A stretch of 64,000 bases of DNA from Phoronis australis (GCA_002633005.1 NMRA01000126.1:16979-80978); one strand, 5' to 3'; shown: positions 45,900 to 59,700, counted from the stretch's first letter. Made by a program: numbers and translations. The notes: generated from the letters alone by a model not told the origin.

Positions 45900-48380
45900 G
45901 GTATTGTTATGTACTTATCTAGTAATATCTTAGCTTAACAAGAATGTGAACAAGTTTAATCGTGCAGGAATTCATTAAACTTTATTTGTAAGGGTGCACA
46001 ATAACTTCTTTGGTAAACGTATTGCAAAATTACGTCGAGAAACTTCGACGCTCAAAGACAAGGAACCGGCAAATTCATTTTGTTGCCACACGGCACATAA
46101 CATGCTCAAAATCAACTGAACAAGTGAATTCTGTTTACGGAAAGAGGTGCAGATTTTATACCACAACGTTGATTGGTACTGATATCCATAATATTTAAAC
46201 ATTTTCCTTTAAATCCATCCATGCGTGTAAAATTTATGAACAGATGTGATGTCGTGTTCATGCATCCGTTTATATTTTCGGGTGTGACTCATTGTGCTCG
46301 TTGTCAGTGTAGATATGAGGACAGCTATTCACTGCCCGCTACACATTGTACGAATTGTTATGTAAAACAGGATATCGAACACCACTTGCAGTCTGGCTAA
46401 TGACTCAAGCAACATCTTGTATATAAGCCAAAATCAGCCCGCGTAAACAGGCATTTGTTAAAATTGTGTACCCGCAGAAAATGAAAGATAAAATGTTGCA
46501 AGGTATCATTGACTACTCTGATACGAAAGGCGTATAACCTTACACCAGGGGAGAATCAGTAATATGAAATGTCCAACATTGAAAACATATGTACAAACAA
46601 TGACGTTTTAAAAATAAATGATCAAAAGATTTCTTTCTACCTTGAAAATAATAAAATATAAGAAACTGACGCCGGTGGTAATGGCGGAAATGATAAAGAC
46701 GATGATCACGACTGTGACAATGGTGATGATCGTGGAAGAATGAAGAAAGCATGTATCAAGAAAATATTTGAATAAAAGTTTTCAGCATCTATAGACTGAG
46801 TTGGTGTATTAATTTTCCTTGTCTCAACTTCAAAAGAAAAATCACCTGGAAATGTAATGCCTTTTACGTAACATTTCAATGCTTGAAACTCCATAAACAA
46901 GCACTCGAAAATATTTAAGCACGCTGAGATCGTAAAGATGGGCTTAATTGCCAAATTACTCGCATTAAATTTGAGATTACAAATAACAACCGGACACAGT
47001 TCCTTTGTTGCATAGAGATATTGATGCAAGCGGTGCCAGGTCTCAGTGAAAGCACATTGACTGCTCTATCCAAAAATTTATTGGTGAATGTAGCAGTGGA
47101 AGCTACCAGTGCCAGGTTCGGCAGACGTGAAAATTACAGGTGCGCTGCTCTTGTTTTGGCAAACGTTGTTGCAAAAAATGCCTATGCTGATTTTTAATCG
47201 AATCGCCGCTTTAGAACAAAAGACAATCTCGTTGAATTCTTTCTTAGACACGATCCAAAATAAAGAACTCTAACTTTGAATCCTAGTTTTGAGTTACGGC
47301 TTTTATATCATTTCTTTTTCCTCAGGCTCGAGTCGAAAGGCAGCCGAGCCATTTTTTCATTTATGACTGATATTTTCAAGCGTTGTGAGTGAAGTGAATG
47401 GACCTACTAATGATATCGAAGATTAATCACATCTCTTCAAACTAACATAGTCAACTGCAGTCAAAAATCGCTTTTTATCTTCAACTGTTGTGATTGAAAA
47501 AATATTCGCCAAGTGAGGTTTGAGCTGACACTTGAACAAACAGTTGTGGGCGTATTGCTGTATGCGTGTATCATGCACGAGGGTTGGGGCGTAATGATGC
47601 AGAAAAAGTTCTCTTTGGCCTGTGACATGCCAGTTCTCAACCTTGTGTCCGAATAAAGCTTTTGCGAATCAACAACGCAATAATCTAGGACGTATTTTCA
47701 CTACATTGAAGAGAAACTCTGTCCGAAAGCAAAGTTAAATCTCCTAATTTGTATGCCAAGGGTCTGATAAGAAACATTAAACTGCTGCGAAAGTAAAAAA
47801 CAATTTTACTGAGTCACGACTCAAGGTAGTCACCCCATGCCGATTGACTCAATTCTCCTGAATTTAGATTTTCAGCAGTATTTTTTGAAACTGCTGCACC
47901 GATTTGTCAAATTTATATGGGTTATGAAGTGTATAGGGACCAATTTCTGAATGACAAACGTCCGAAGCAGCTCTAAAAACGGCAGTCGCATATGCTGATG
48001 CCTTATTGGTCGGGAGATGGGCGAGTCCTCCACACCACTCATTCAGGTTCTTTCCAGGTTGGGAACAATACACGGTAATTACAAATCATATAAACAGAAT
48101 AGTACTTATATCTTATTTTTGTAGCTCCATTTTCATCAACAGTTCCGCAAAATCCACGCTTTGTCCAACTTCCCAGTTTTTTTGAAAAATTGTAAAAATG
48201 TAAAATCTTGAAGGAGGAGCTTATATGCTCAATGTTCAGGGCATTTTTAATCCACACCACTTTACCATGGTGACAGTGGCACCTCTCAGTAACAACAACG
48301 CAGACGCTCCACAATTTCAGTGTGTGTCCTCTACTCGGTTACATTGAAAAGTGTTGTTTTCTCTCTCACATAATTCTGCA
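45900..48380. other. No gene or element recognised
   Basis: AT-rich; only short unrelated frames. Confidence 0.45.
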
Positions 48381-48394
48381 AAATATAGTCAAAC

Positions 48395-48515
48395 ACGTTG
48401 AACACAACCAAACACTTTAGCAGAGTTTGGCAGGAAAAGTTGGTCAGAGTTTGGTATTGCAAGCTGGTTGTCCAAACGTCAGCAAACTTCGAGTTTGGTC
48501 GTGTTTGCAAACAAA
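48395..48515. repeat. Possible small inverted-repeat element
   Basis: ACACAACCAAACAC near 48,400 has an inverted partner GAGTTTGGTCGTGTT near 48,493-48,508. GAGTTTGG motifs recur in between. Confidence 0.3.
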
Positions 48516-48783
48516 AGTTTCGTACGCTGTAGACCGTGCTTTAGTCNACAGTGACTTGGGTTGAGTTCAGTGAGGCCGTATGAGTAAGACTTTTGGCGTT
48601 CGGCGCGAGTGCAGATGTCTTCGCGGGTTATCGCCGTGCATCATTAACATATCTCGAAACTGTTTTTAACGTTTAAGTTTGGTGAAAATATAAGACATCT
48701 GGGACCGGGGTCTAATCTTTGCACTCGAAATTGAACTCGAAATTACTTTTTGCAATTCCATTCTAGTTTTGTGCGAACTCCAC

Positions 48784-49023
48784 GTGTCTATTGTTCCGTG
48801 CTCGAGTACATTAGGCTGGTGAGCTTTTAGTCCAAGTTCGCACTTGACGACCCCAGCATTAAAGGTATAAGTTCGAATCTGAACTAAAAATCTCTAGATT
48901 TTATTCGAAATCTCTAGTATTTTCTCAAGTTTGGTGCTCGAATTTAGAGGTCACCTAGTGCGAAATTGGACTAAAACTCATCATTGTAAACCATAATGTA
49001 CTCGAGCACGGAATGACAGACAC
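48784..49023. mobile_element. 240-bp foldback MITE
   Basis: A perfect 20-bp inverted pair, TTCCGTGCTCGAGTACATTA at 48,794-48,813 and its complement at 48,994-49,013. Similarity extends outward to GTGTCT ends and inward through TTTTAGTCCAA.TTCGCACT. The centre is AT-rich with AATCTCTAG repeats. No ORF. Confidence 0.8.
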
Positions 49024-49189
49024 TTAGGCCTACCATGAGTTCGGTCAATAGTAGAACGGGAACTGTCAAAAATAATTTCGTGTTCAATATCGAGTAGAAA
49101 GATTAGATGTTAGCCTCAGGTTGTTGGTTGCCTAGTCGAAGATGAAATCAGCTGTATAGAACAAAACATCAACCCGGCGAGAACAACTG

Positions 49190-49260
49190 AAAGAACAAGG
49201 GCTAGTTGTCGTACTTTCACTCCTTAACGTGAGCTACCAGCTGAGCCATAGTATAGTTAA
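49190..49260 (-). repeat. tRNA-like A-box segment (degraded SINE or pseudogene)
   Basis: Minus-strand TATGGCTCAGCTGGTAGCTC is a good tRNA D-arm/A box. The nearest B-box-like sequence (GGGTTGATGTTT) is weak and beyond the normal spacing. Confidence 0.3.
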
Positions 49261-49299
49261 GGCAGACAGTTCAGCTCGTAGCTTTCTGTCTCAGGTGGC

Positions 49300-52200
49300 C
49301 CTAGCAACAAGTTGAGACGACCAGTTTTATGGAGGTAAGCAGTTTAAGTCAAAAGTTTTTCACGGAACACAGGTTAATAGCTGCTTCAAACGTGCCCGAT
49401 GCAAATTATTCAAACCAAATGCAGTCCTTACACTTAAAATTACCCGGATCATGAAACTCAGTAATGAACACTGAATACTTGTATACTATTCGAAGCGATA
49501 CCGCCGGTTATCATAGCCAAGTTCACAAGTTCCATGAACCTCGTTTTAAACCGGCTATAAAACCGCGTTGTGTGCAAGAAGCAGACCATTGATTTAGACC
49601 ACTTTCCGCTATCAAGTTGGTCCTTGCTCAGATGGGAGGTGTTTTATGAGTTTGCCAAATTGTCACTTCGTTACACACAAAATGACGCGCCGTGCGAAGG
49701 CAATGACCTTAACCTCAACCAATAACAAATCACCTCAAAATTGAACAAGGAACAGTTTGAGACCAATTTCATAACGAAAAGTGGACTCAAATTTTGGCTT
49801 AGTAATAGAAAACTGGTTGGTGGCCGCTTTACAAGTGTTTTAAGAAGAAGAATCAAATTCTTCTTGTTTGGTTGTTTGTTTCACGTCAACAGCAGTGTCA
49901 TGTTACGGGTGACTTCGTCACGTAATACTACTACCGCATATAATATGAAACGGAGCTCACGACAGGTAATTTGTCACAGTCAACAAGATCCTCAGGTGCT
50001 GTTTATTCACAGTAATAGCAGTATTGATAGCTTGGTGTACTATGGGTGACACTTGCCGGATTAACATGTGGACACTGATATCGATATGGGCGCCCTACAA
50101 GCAAACTTCTTGAATGACCCGGCAGTAATTGCCACAGCTAGAGCTTTAATTGCAAGGTGTCACTTCTTTACGACAAAAAAAGTTAAAACCAAAGTTTCTC
50201 AATGAAAAAAAAAACAAACGAAGATATTAGATGTGTAAGTCAATTTATATATAAATGAAAATCCTGCAAATTAGATAAGGTGTAAACTAAAATTAAAGAC
50301 TGGCCACATAATGTACAAAGGGTCGTAGTCTGAACCTTTTCGTAGACCCGCAGGTTGTTTGGGACGGAGTATAAAAAATATATTCATTGTTTCTTTACAA
50401 TCAGAGCCAACTTTGTCATTTTTCTAACTTCTGTGCCGAACAAAAAAATTTCGGGATACCTGGAATACAAACACACCATTAACTTTATGTAAAATATTGT
50501 TCTCATAGTTTGGGTATTTTTGTTAACATATTCAGTACTCGATACACCATACATTACTACTCGGTCAAGATTGGAGGTGTTCGAATGATCAAATATAAAG
50601 CGCACCTATATTCTTCAGAAATTGATATTAAACACACAGTTTTGAGCACACATAGCTGAATAGAAAGGCCGATGGTAAATACAGACAAGGCATGCGGGAA
50701 TTGTATATGGCCGCAGTGGAAGAGAGAAAAGGATAAGAGGATGGGAGGAACTGGAAAAATGATATGCTCGGTGATAGTTTTAAAAAAATACAATCCCAGA
50801 GTGAGGTTTTAAAAAAACGCAAACAACAGCGTGAACGTTTTCAACGAAATCGTGTAGATTTTGATTTCATTGTAGAAACGAAAGTTAATTTCTTTAAGAT
50901 TTGTTTTCATTGTAATATTTACTTTACATTTTGAAAATGAAGAAAGCCGCTACCGAACACGACCCATTATTGGGTCCCGATCGCAGACACGTGTTCAACC
51001 GCATTGAGGGCAATGGAACAGCATTTTCAGGTGTAACAAAGGTTTATGACTTCTTTGATCCTCGTGTAGGATTTGATAAAAATGTTTCTACTATTGTTGT
51101 TATTATTACTGTTAATAAGCGTTATCTACATTAAATTATGGTTGTTATCATTGTCTTATTTACAGTTATTACGACGACAATTTTTGGTCAGGCCGAGAGG
51201 AAGTGAAAGCTTCCGCCCGGCGAAATAGTGCGAAGCAGTAACTATTTCTTTCTCACGACACGGATTTTGGTTTCTGTTTCAAGCCAATATTTCGCTAAAC
51301 GTGTGAGTTTCCATTGATTTCCTTTAAATGTTTTCAAGATTCAACCCCATTTAATTAGATCAATCTAGAAACCACTTATTTCAGAAGTTATTTCCATCAA
51401 ATGGCCGGTGTGCTCAGTTTGCTTTCGAGTATCCAGAGTGGCTGCTAAACGCTGATCTCAGGTTTAGCTTTATTTTGCTTTTAATTTGGTTTCAAAGCGT
51501 GTTGGATGTTTTCAAGAAGATCTTGAAATCAAAAGAATACCACGGAAGTTTGTAGTAGTTGCATAAAATTCGGCGTACTTCACTGACGATTATTTAGTAT
51601 TTTTAAAGACTCTCAGAAATCGATAAAACTGATCATTACAATGACAAAACATATTTATGGTGACCGCTGGCTAACCGATGTCTAATTTACTGATAGTGGG
51701 ATTAGTTTTGCCAAAGGTCGTTGACAAGACGGTCGTAGCCAAGTTCTTTCAAACGCTACGATGTGTCTCGACTGCTTTCAAGAGCCACGTTAAATGGACT
51801 TGAGGGTTTAAAGCTACGACCGTATTAGCTAAAGGCCGGACTTTCTACTACTTTTAAAAAAGCAAGCCCTGATGTATAAAGAACTGAATGCCTATATGAA
51901 CAGAAAAATGAAAATGCGGAGCATTCCTACCCAAGTAGTCAGAGCGTTAACCAAAACTGCCTATCCGAAGTAGACTGGGTAGATAATGAGGGCCTAGAGT
52001 GGCCGGAGAACAAGTTGTCCTGCATAGGATGGCCGCGGATTACACTGCGAGACTTGCATATCATTAAGCCACAATGCTGTAAGACCCGTCAAGCAGATTT
52101 CTAGGCTCGTTTTCGCATCATTGGAATTTCTCATGTTATTTGTTGGTGCCTTGCTTTAAGTTTTTTCTCGACTGCATTAACTGTATTCTAGTTCCCAATG

Positions 52201-54140
52201 CCAGCAAAGTTTTACTGATGTACTGTGGGCTGCAACTCTGACGGCAAAAAGTTGGATACAACTGAGAATTATCTGGGGATGCCATATTTTCCGACATTAT
52301 TCCTTGAATCAATTCAACCTTTGTAAAACGAGGTCAATGTAACAACGCATTCTCCTACATCCAGGGCAAATTTCAAAGTGGGACTGTCCTATTGCCCAGC
52401 TGATAGTAAACCCGGTGCGCCTCCAAACTTCCCCTCATTGCTGGTAATTCTTCTAGCCCGAGGCGAATGTCAACGACAAGCACATAATTTAGTTTCGGAC
52501 AGTAGTCATGTTATCGAACTCTTTTGAATGTTATCACGGTGGGGTGCGCGTCTAATGTTAGTAATTTTGTCGAGCACTTCTTTTGTCGCGTGCGTCGTTC
52601 AGTGGCGCGGTTTGCGAGATAATATAAAACAGGCAAGATGCGTTTACAGTTCAATAGGATTTACAAATCTCTGGAATCTTTTTGAATTCACTTCGTTCAA
52701 TGAAGTTTTTCTGATGACTACTCTTATCTAGTCTATTCTGTTGTACTCGGTATTTATATTCAGATATTAGCTACTCAGTAGGCTTACACATGACCACCGG
52801 GATATTTTGCAAGAGATTGTAAGTTTCTGGTGCGGACTAAGACACAGGGCAACTCACGCTTCTGATATCGAATTATCTTTCCTCTTGATCTACCTCTAGA
52901 TACTATGACCTTTCTTATACATTCATTTCAATACAAAATTTTAAAGTTTTAAACATGTTTTCTATTATGGTGCACCAGAAAATAGCCTACATAGTTGAAT
53001 AACTGAACTTCACTGCTTATAATCTTAGAAACACAGATCGTAAATTATACAAAAACATACAGTGCTGTAATTTGCGGAAACGTGATTACCTCTAAGTAGG
53101 TTTATGTGACCGATTGATTATGACGAAAAACAATAAACAGGTATAAAGTTAACTATGCAAGATGGAAGAATGACAGAGAACCGGCCATACAGAGAGCAAT
53201 GACAAGTAGCCAAACAAATAGGTAATAAATATGAATACGTACAATTCTTTGAAGTAAGTCTCGTTCTTGGACAGGGTTGAGTGGAGGAGGGGAGAAGGAC
53301 CCCCGGTTAACAATATGTTTTTAACACGCAAACATTATCTTTCGATTGAAGGAAACTCACTTTATTTTTTGTACATTTCTTAAAATAAAGTATAGAGTGT
53401 CTCTTTTAATATTGTTTAATAATATCGTTTTACAACAGAAGAATGTTTTTCACCGGAGTTGCGTCATTCATGTTTTTAAGTTCAATTCTAAGCTTCCACG
53501 TTTTGTTAATATTTGACATATCAAATTTCGTGAAAGTCGAAATTTACATTTTCCTCGTCACTGCCTCATCTTATTATTTCATAAGTTTCACAACCCTTCT
53601 GCGAGTAACAGGAATGCTTTATCTAGGAAAAATCCGTACGAAAAAGGTTACCAGGTAGACTGGATAGTACGTTATGCTTGGCAGGTGTAGATCTAGTCCA
53701 AGGCAAATGGAGGATAGCTGGGTCCTGAAAACTTTCCTAACACTTCATGTTTGATCAAAGAAAGTTTGTCGGCAACTTTCTTGAACATGTTGTCAACACG
53801 GGCATATCCTGTGAGGCACGACGAGATAACTTTGAGCCGGGCTGGACAATAATATCCGATTCATCTTTATGGAAGCTGTTGACTATTTCTTTGACTTTCG
53901 ACAAATTTAATTTCTTTTCACATGGATAAAGTCAAAAGGTTATGCCCTAGGGGATAGACCAATGTTTACTCGTTAACCCTTCTAGCCTGCAGCCGTATTC
54001 CGTACAATGCAATGCCTGTTGTACTTAGAACTTGCTACCTTTTTCTGTGATAGTTTCGAAGAGCCATATCAATACTCCCATCCTGCAATCATGGTATTTT
54101 TCATATGCCCATCTTGCGGAGTCTTGTTTTGCATTACTTT
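49300..54140. other. No confident gene
   Basis: Apart from the candidate exon at 50,937, only short frames are present. A weak inverted repeat around GACGGTCGTAGC is at about 51,730 and 51,815. Confidence 0.35.
50937..51030 (+). CDS. Candidate first coding exon of an unknown protein with a dileucine sorting motif
   Basis: From ATG at 50,937 the frame reads MKKAATEHDPLLGPDRRHVF and continues to FSG at 51,030, where CAG|GTGTAA could be a splice donor. The frame itself stays open to 51,134. EHDPLL fits the [D/E]xxxL[L/I] lysosomal sorting signal found near the N-terminus of many multi-pass transporters. No partner exon was found, so function and even coding status are uncertain. Confidence 0.25.
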
Positions 54141-54148
54141 TTGTACAT

Positions 54149-54643
54149 AGGTCATAATCATGACATGACAATCCACGTTTTGTTTTACTTTGCAATACAG
54201 CTCGTTGCATAGCACAAGCAACATATTCCAATAAAGTAAATTTTATTTGTTAAATGGACTTATAGGGATGATTTTGCTGAATGTCATTTCTCTTTTATAT
54301 CCACCTTAAGGGTTTATTTTACACTGCTCATTGCTATTTATAATAGGGAAGGTACCTTTGTATTCATATCCCCCCTCCTCGTTATCTCATTGGTCAGTTA
54401 TTTCTCCTCTGTGCCAGCACAGCGTGACCTACCTCATTCAGCCATCTATCCTGTCCTACTCAAAGACCTTCTGTGTTTTCCCTATTAGTTTCTCCGCCCT
54501 ATATCCTGGGGGCTATTGGTTTTCCAATTTTATCCATTTTCTATTAGTCTTAGTTCTGTAGTACTTTTGTGCTTACGTCACAATACATGACATCATTCGA
54601 CAATACACGTCTTGTTTTACTCAGCAAAACAGCTCGTCGCACT
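54149..54643. repeat. Pair of diverged ~65-bp direct repeats 425 bp apart
   Basis: 54,149-54,212 and 54,574-54,643 share CATGACAT, CGACAATACACGTCTTGTTT-like sequence and AACAGCTCGT in order. They might be remnants of terminal direct repeats or of a tandem unit. Confidence 0.5.
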
Positions 54644-55046
54644 ACCTCAGCTAAAATAGTTTCCGATAACTACGTTTGGCCTGAGTGACAAAGACACAGT
54701 GAAGAAGTAACTTTAGTGACTATGACTTAGTGACCTTGTGCGGCATCCATTTGCAGTTGTTTCTCCTCGTGGGTCACTAACTAAGAGGACATGCAATTAA
54801 CTTGACCTTGGCAAAATGACAGATTTCTTAGCCATTTGCAGTTACTATGCAATAATGCAATATCTATGAACACGTACCGTATAAACGCGTATTCAGACTC
54901 GGGTACCTATACTCGAAATGATGCGTTTTTCAAAAAACAATTTTTGCTCAAGTGTTTTGCATGTAGGCGCACTGGTTTAAATGTCAGTTGTAGGCGCAGA
55001 CCGTCATCCTTTGCATACGTCCATATTCTAAAATGTGTGTTTTGGT

Positions 55047-55086
55047 GTACGTGCGTGCGTGCGTGCGTACGTGCGTGTGTGTGTGT
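55047..55086. repeat. (GTGC)n / (GT)n microsatellite
   Basis: GTACGTGCGTGCGTGCGTGC and further units, ending in GTGTGTGTGT. Confidence 0.9.
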
Positions 55087-55639
55087 TTCATGTCTACTAT
55101 TATATCTAATATTGTCATCAAACGGTATCGAGCATTTCCTTTAAAATACTCAGTCTAAGAAGTACAACCATAGATAACAGGAATTTTACCGTCTCCATTA
55201 AAACTGGTTCTTTAAGCTGAAAGAAAATATAGGCTACTTCAAAAAGAATTCAACAATACAAACAAGACTCCAACAAGACTCCAACAAGACATAGAATGTG
55301 GTTCACAGTATTTTCGGAACAAACGACGACTCTGTCAATTTACAAGAATATATCACGAAAACAAAAATGAGATTTTTAAAAACGGCACAAATAAATATAG
55401 ACTAGTCGTTACCCGTGCTTTCTCAAGGGTCGCAGCTAGTGGGAAGCGCCGAGGGGAAATAGCGTGTGGATGCGGTATTTTTTTCCCAGGCAGTAGAAAT
55501 TTCTTTCCACAACATTTGACCCTGCCGTAACACAAAGTAAGGTGATTCGATTTTATTTAAAGCGAAAACTAAGAATGCGTTTAAAAATACTGTATAGTAC
55601 ACAAAGTATGTAAGTGTAGTTACAAAAGTTGCTTCATAA

Positions 55640-56110
55640 ATGTACATACTGAGGTAGAAAGCCCGAGGGAGTGAAATTAAGCCGACGGAGTGACGTCACC
55701 AAGGCCGTTGAGGCGACCGACTGACGTCACCAAGCCCAGTACGAAACTGGCCACCCTCCCTCCGTGTCCGCGAAAAAACGGCCCGCGAGCAAAAAATAGA
55801 ACACCCCGAATCCAAATAGGGGGCCGGTGCAATACCTGGGACCAAGGCGGTGCCGAAACGGGCGCAACAAAGGTCTGTAGTGGAGCGGGGGAGACGGAGT
55901 TTGTGCAAACGATGTATATAATAGATTATTATTACATGTTCTCAGTCGTTATCCCCCTTATCTAGAGCCCTCGTGGATTTTGTAGAATTACCACCCTCGG
56001 GGCGACTGAACGAGAAACATTGCAATGAATCGATCTACTTTTCTCGACTCGCCTCGGCTTTGTAACTACTTTCTATGTCAGAGGCCCGGGGTCGGAGGTC
56101 GTGACCTTTT
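55640..56110. repeat. CpG-rich segment with duplicated TGACGTCACCAAG
   Basis: TGACGTCACCAAG occurs at 55,691 and 55,722, 31 bp apart. The flanks include CCCGAGGGAGTGAAATTAAG and AGCCCTCGTGGATTTT...CCACCCTCGGGGCG, a CGAGGG/CCCTCG theme common in invertebrate transposon ends. Much more GC-rich than its surroundings. Either a transposon remnant or an unannotated promoter with paired CREs. Confidence 0.4.
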
Positions 56111-56508
56111 AAGAAAAGCCGAGCTTTTTTGGCAAATAATGATTTTACTCAAAACCAATTGAAAATTTAAACAAAATAGAAATAAAGTGAACCTATAAAT
56201 TAAGGTTTAGCAAATATTATAGGTTAACACACGATTTATCACGCTAAGCTTCGACGGGGAAAATATCGTCTGCTAAAGTAGGTTACCACTAGTAACTGAC
56301 GACACGATACCCGCATTCAAATTAGAGATCGGTCATTTACAAGTGCGAGAACACGAGAGAAAAAATTCACTGAAATAAAATATCGTTTTTATGGAAATTA
56401 TGCGTCTTATTTTTCATAGCGTATAAATGTCGGTGCAATGCCCTTTGCTGAACATGTGATTGTTGCGCGTACTCCTTTAAGTATTCTATTTTCACGATGG
56501 ATGACGTC

Positions 56509-56604
56509 AGCCGATGAGTGGTGTAGTGGTAAAGTCGACGACTCGAAACTCTCGAATGCGGCCTCGGTTTCCCGCCAAAACGTTATCTCACTACTGAGAT
56601 AACT
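56509..56604 (+). repeat. tRNA-derived SINE fragment with terminal hairpin
   Basis: GAGTGGTGTAGTGGTAAAGT gives a tRNA D-arm/A box, and GACTCGAAACTCTCGAATG an anticodon-arm-like hairpin; the B box is weak. It ends with the perfect hairpin GTTATCTCA-CTAC-TGAGATAAC (56,583-56,604). Confidence 0.45.
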
Positions 56605-56670
56605 TTATGGGTTATTACACGGTTGTATCTGCCATTCGAGGCTTCTTCACAAATATATACACAAAACGTA

Positions 56671-56763
56671 CCTCGATTGGCGTACATGAAGTAATATCCC
56701 ACTCGACATTATTTCGCGGAATAAGGTCGAAGTGGGATATTACTTCATGTACGTCAATCGAGG
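56671..56763. repeat. Long near-perfect hairpin (~42-bp stem, 6-nt loop)
   Basis: Arm 56,671-56,707 (CCTCGATTGGCGTACATGAA...CTCGAC) pairs with 56,726-56,763, with one G.T wobble and one bulged base. TTATT/AATAA then closes the stem to a TCGCGG loop. The length and quality fit a very small foldback MITE or a precursor-miRNA-like hairpin. Confidence 0.85.
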
Positions 56764-56799
56764 AACCTATAGCTCACCATTTACCAGTTTACGCCCACA

Positions 56800-59700
56800 T
56801 TGAATTTGACACTTTCCTAACCAATCCTAGTTCCCCAAAAAATATTTTTTCCAGTAAATGAAAACAATGTACAATTAGTAAATCAAAACCTACCGCAGGA
56901 TTTGAAAACATGTCTATCAAACTCATGACATTGACTAACGCGGTCTTCATAAAACCACTCACGACTATCATCATCATTTCAACACAACTAGTTTTTTAAA
57001 TGATTTTAAAATTGTGTCTGTGCACAAAGACAAAGACATTACATATTTCTCGTGTTCCTGCCATCTCAAAATTATTTTTTAATTAAATTGTACATGACCA
57101 GTTTCATAACTAATCATTACAAACCATCATTGAAATGAACATCAATGTAACTTTCAGAAATCAAAAACAACAGAATTAGACAGAATTAAGGGACATCCGG
57201 ACAAGGTATAAACCCAACAACCATCTTCCGAGACATTTTAAAAGCATTTGATACAACAGACCATGGTATTTTGTTAGACACATCTTTTATTTTATGGCAT
57301 AACTGTAGCCAAACATTTATTCTTTAATCGACTGCAATGTTTTATTTGATACCCCCTGCATTCAGCTGTCACCTCAGGTGTACCCTCAAGCATTTTTCTT
57401 GGGCCTCTTCTTTTTTACATACGTGCTTTCGTTTTTCTTGACGTCTGTCATCGCTAAGCAAACCACACACACGAAACGGATATTTAGTGATAGCGTGTCT
57501 GGTAGTATTATAACGTAATTGGTCTCTTAAATAGGAATGTAAATGCCCAGTAACGTCACATTGTCAAAAAATTCGCAGGTCTTGGATATTCTCCCTATTC
57601 AGGTTACCACAAGGGCATTTTGGCTCTTGAACATTTATAAAAGTAGGTTTGGATTAATTGGTGGACGCCGACAGCGGTTACACCCTACAAGTAAGCGTAT
57701 GCTCTCGAGGAAATGAGAAAAATTAAGAATGACCAGGCACAACCTGAAAATAAATTTGAAAGTGCATAGTAATTTAAAGGGCTACGTAAAATCTGACATA
57801 ATAATGATTATTCTTTTAATTTTGGCATTTTAAATTTATTTACCAAAACGCCAAAATGACATCATACCAAAGAAGCTCATAGAACGTCGTAGCATGCCCA
57901 TCACGTTTTCCCGCCAAAGGGTTCATAAACAGTATTTTCATTGCTGACGTAAAGCCAATTTCTACAGTTGCAATAACTTCACGTAGCTAATGACCCTACA
58001 TTATTTATTCAAGCAAAAATTCTTTATTGAATAAATAGCCACGTTATTTTTCTTGCTAAGAACCACTAAAACAACATTTTGCTATGATATTTGTTTATTT
58101 ATTACCAGTATTTCCAGAGCACGCTCATGATAACATGTCGTGTTGCAGCAAAATTAAACTATTCAAACATTTTACAGATATTTTAAAAAGAAATAAGTTT
58201 GATAAGGCGCGTTAACAAAATGTGAGACAGTAAACAATAATAACAAAAGTCAAAATATTATATACAATTATCAAAATTATTTCAGCCATTATTAGTAAAT
58301 TAGCACCAGATGAAATTCAGCCTTTTACTCGAGGAAACCATGACCAATTCAACTTCACAGGTAATCCATGTGTACGTATCATACAGTATCGCATACATTT
58401 CAGGACAGATCGATTAGAAACATAGTCAGATGTCGAATTTGATTAAAATTTCGAAACTGTTCTGATTATATAAGTACACAAGTTCTTAAACTCGGACCAC
58501 GTAAAAGCCTGTGAGAAGTACTACGCTTCTACCTAGACTACAAACGTGAGACAAAATGGATTGTATCTCGCGCCATTTTCAACATTCTTTCAGACGATAT
58601 ACGTGGTCGTTAGTGACAAGCCGTCATAACACGAAATTGTCCGCCGACCATCTGCCGAGCTCGTGCCATCGAACAGACGAACATACCTCGACAAGCGAGG
58701 GGTCATTTATACGTGTCATCGGCTATCAATCTTGTCTGCTCAGTAAAAAGTCAGAAGAACAATAGACGCAAGCAACTGCATGGTAATGATACCTGTTGAA
58801 TGGAGGATTATTGACGATTGAACCAGATTTCTTTGTATTTTTTAGACTGTAGACTTTACACTTCATATATTTTTGAGCAAAGGTTGTTTGCGATTTTTTG
58901 CATCTGTGGGACAAAGTGGCCATTTGGGTAAGCATAATGCACGTACGCTTTAAGACGAAAGTAAATTGGCCCTCTTAGACGTTTAGAATCCAACGAAACC
59001 TAATAGCAGTAGGGAACCACATGTTAAGTTAAAACCAACTGTTCAGTTTTCTGTCAACTGTACATTTGGGACGTGCAATTTTCCCATCTGCCAGCTATTG
59101 TGGTTAATGAAGGCTTTAATAGTCGTGGACATAAATGAATGGATTTGGAACTACATGTAGTATAAACAAAGATAGTAATAAGAATAATACAAATAATCGT
59201 ATAATGATGATGATAATGCAATCGACTAACAAAATGAAGATGAGAGGTGTACAGTAACAACAATTATTCAACAATTGCAGTAGTAGCAATCGTAATGATA
59301 GTGACGGTCATACAGGGGATTTCCGAAAGGTTACAATCAACATTAAGCCCCCCATGGAAACAAAAACCTAAACGCCCCCTATGGAACATTTTGTGTTTCT
59401 GCCAATGACAAAGGTATGGAAATGTGGCAAATGGCATTATTTTCTAAATTTTGGTCCTTAAAAAGCCCTTTAAAGTACTTAAAATTTATCTATGTCTTGT
59501 CAACAGAGGCATGGCCAAACTGCAGATAAAGGGAAAGCTGGCTAGTATTTTTACCCTATGGCCGGTGTTTCTTCGACTTATCGTGTCAGTACAAGTAACT
59601 ACCAAGACACACTAACCATTGGGGAACTTAGTAGACACTCCGCAAGAGACATGTGAAGAAGATACCAGCGATGAGAGTTTATCTGACGAAGATCTCTAGG

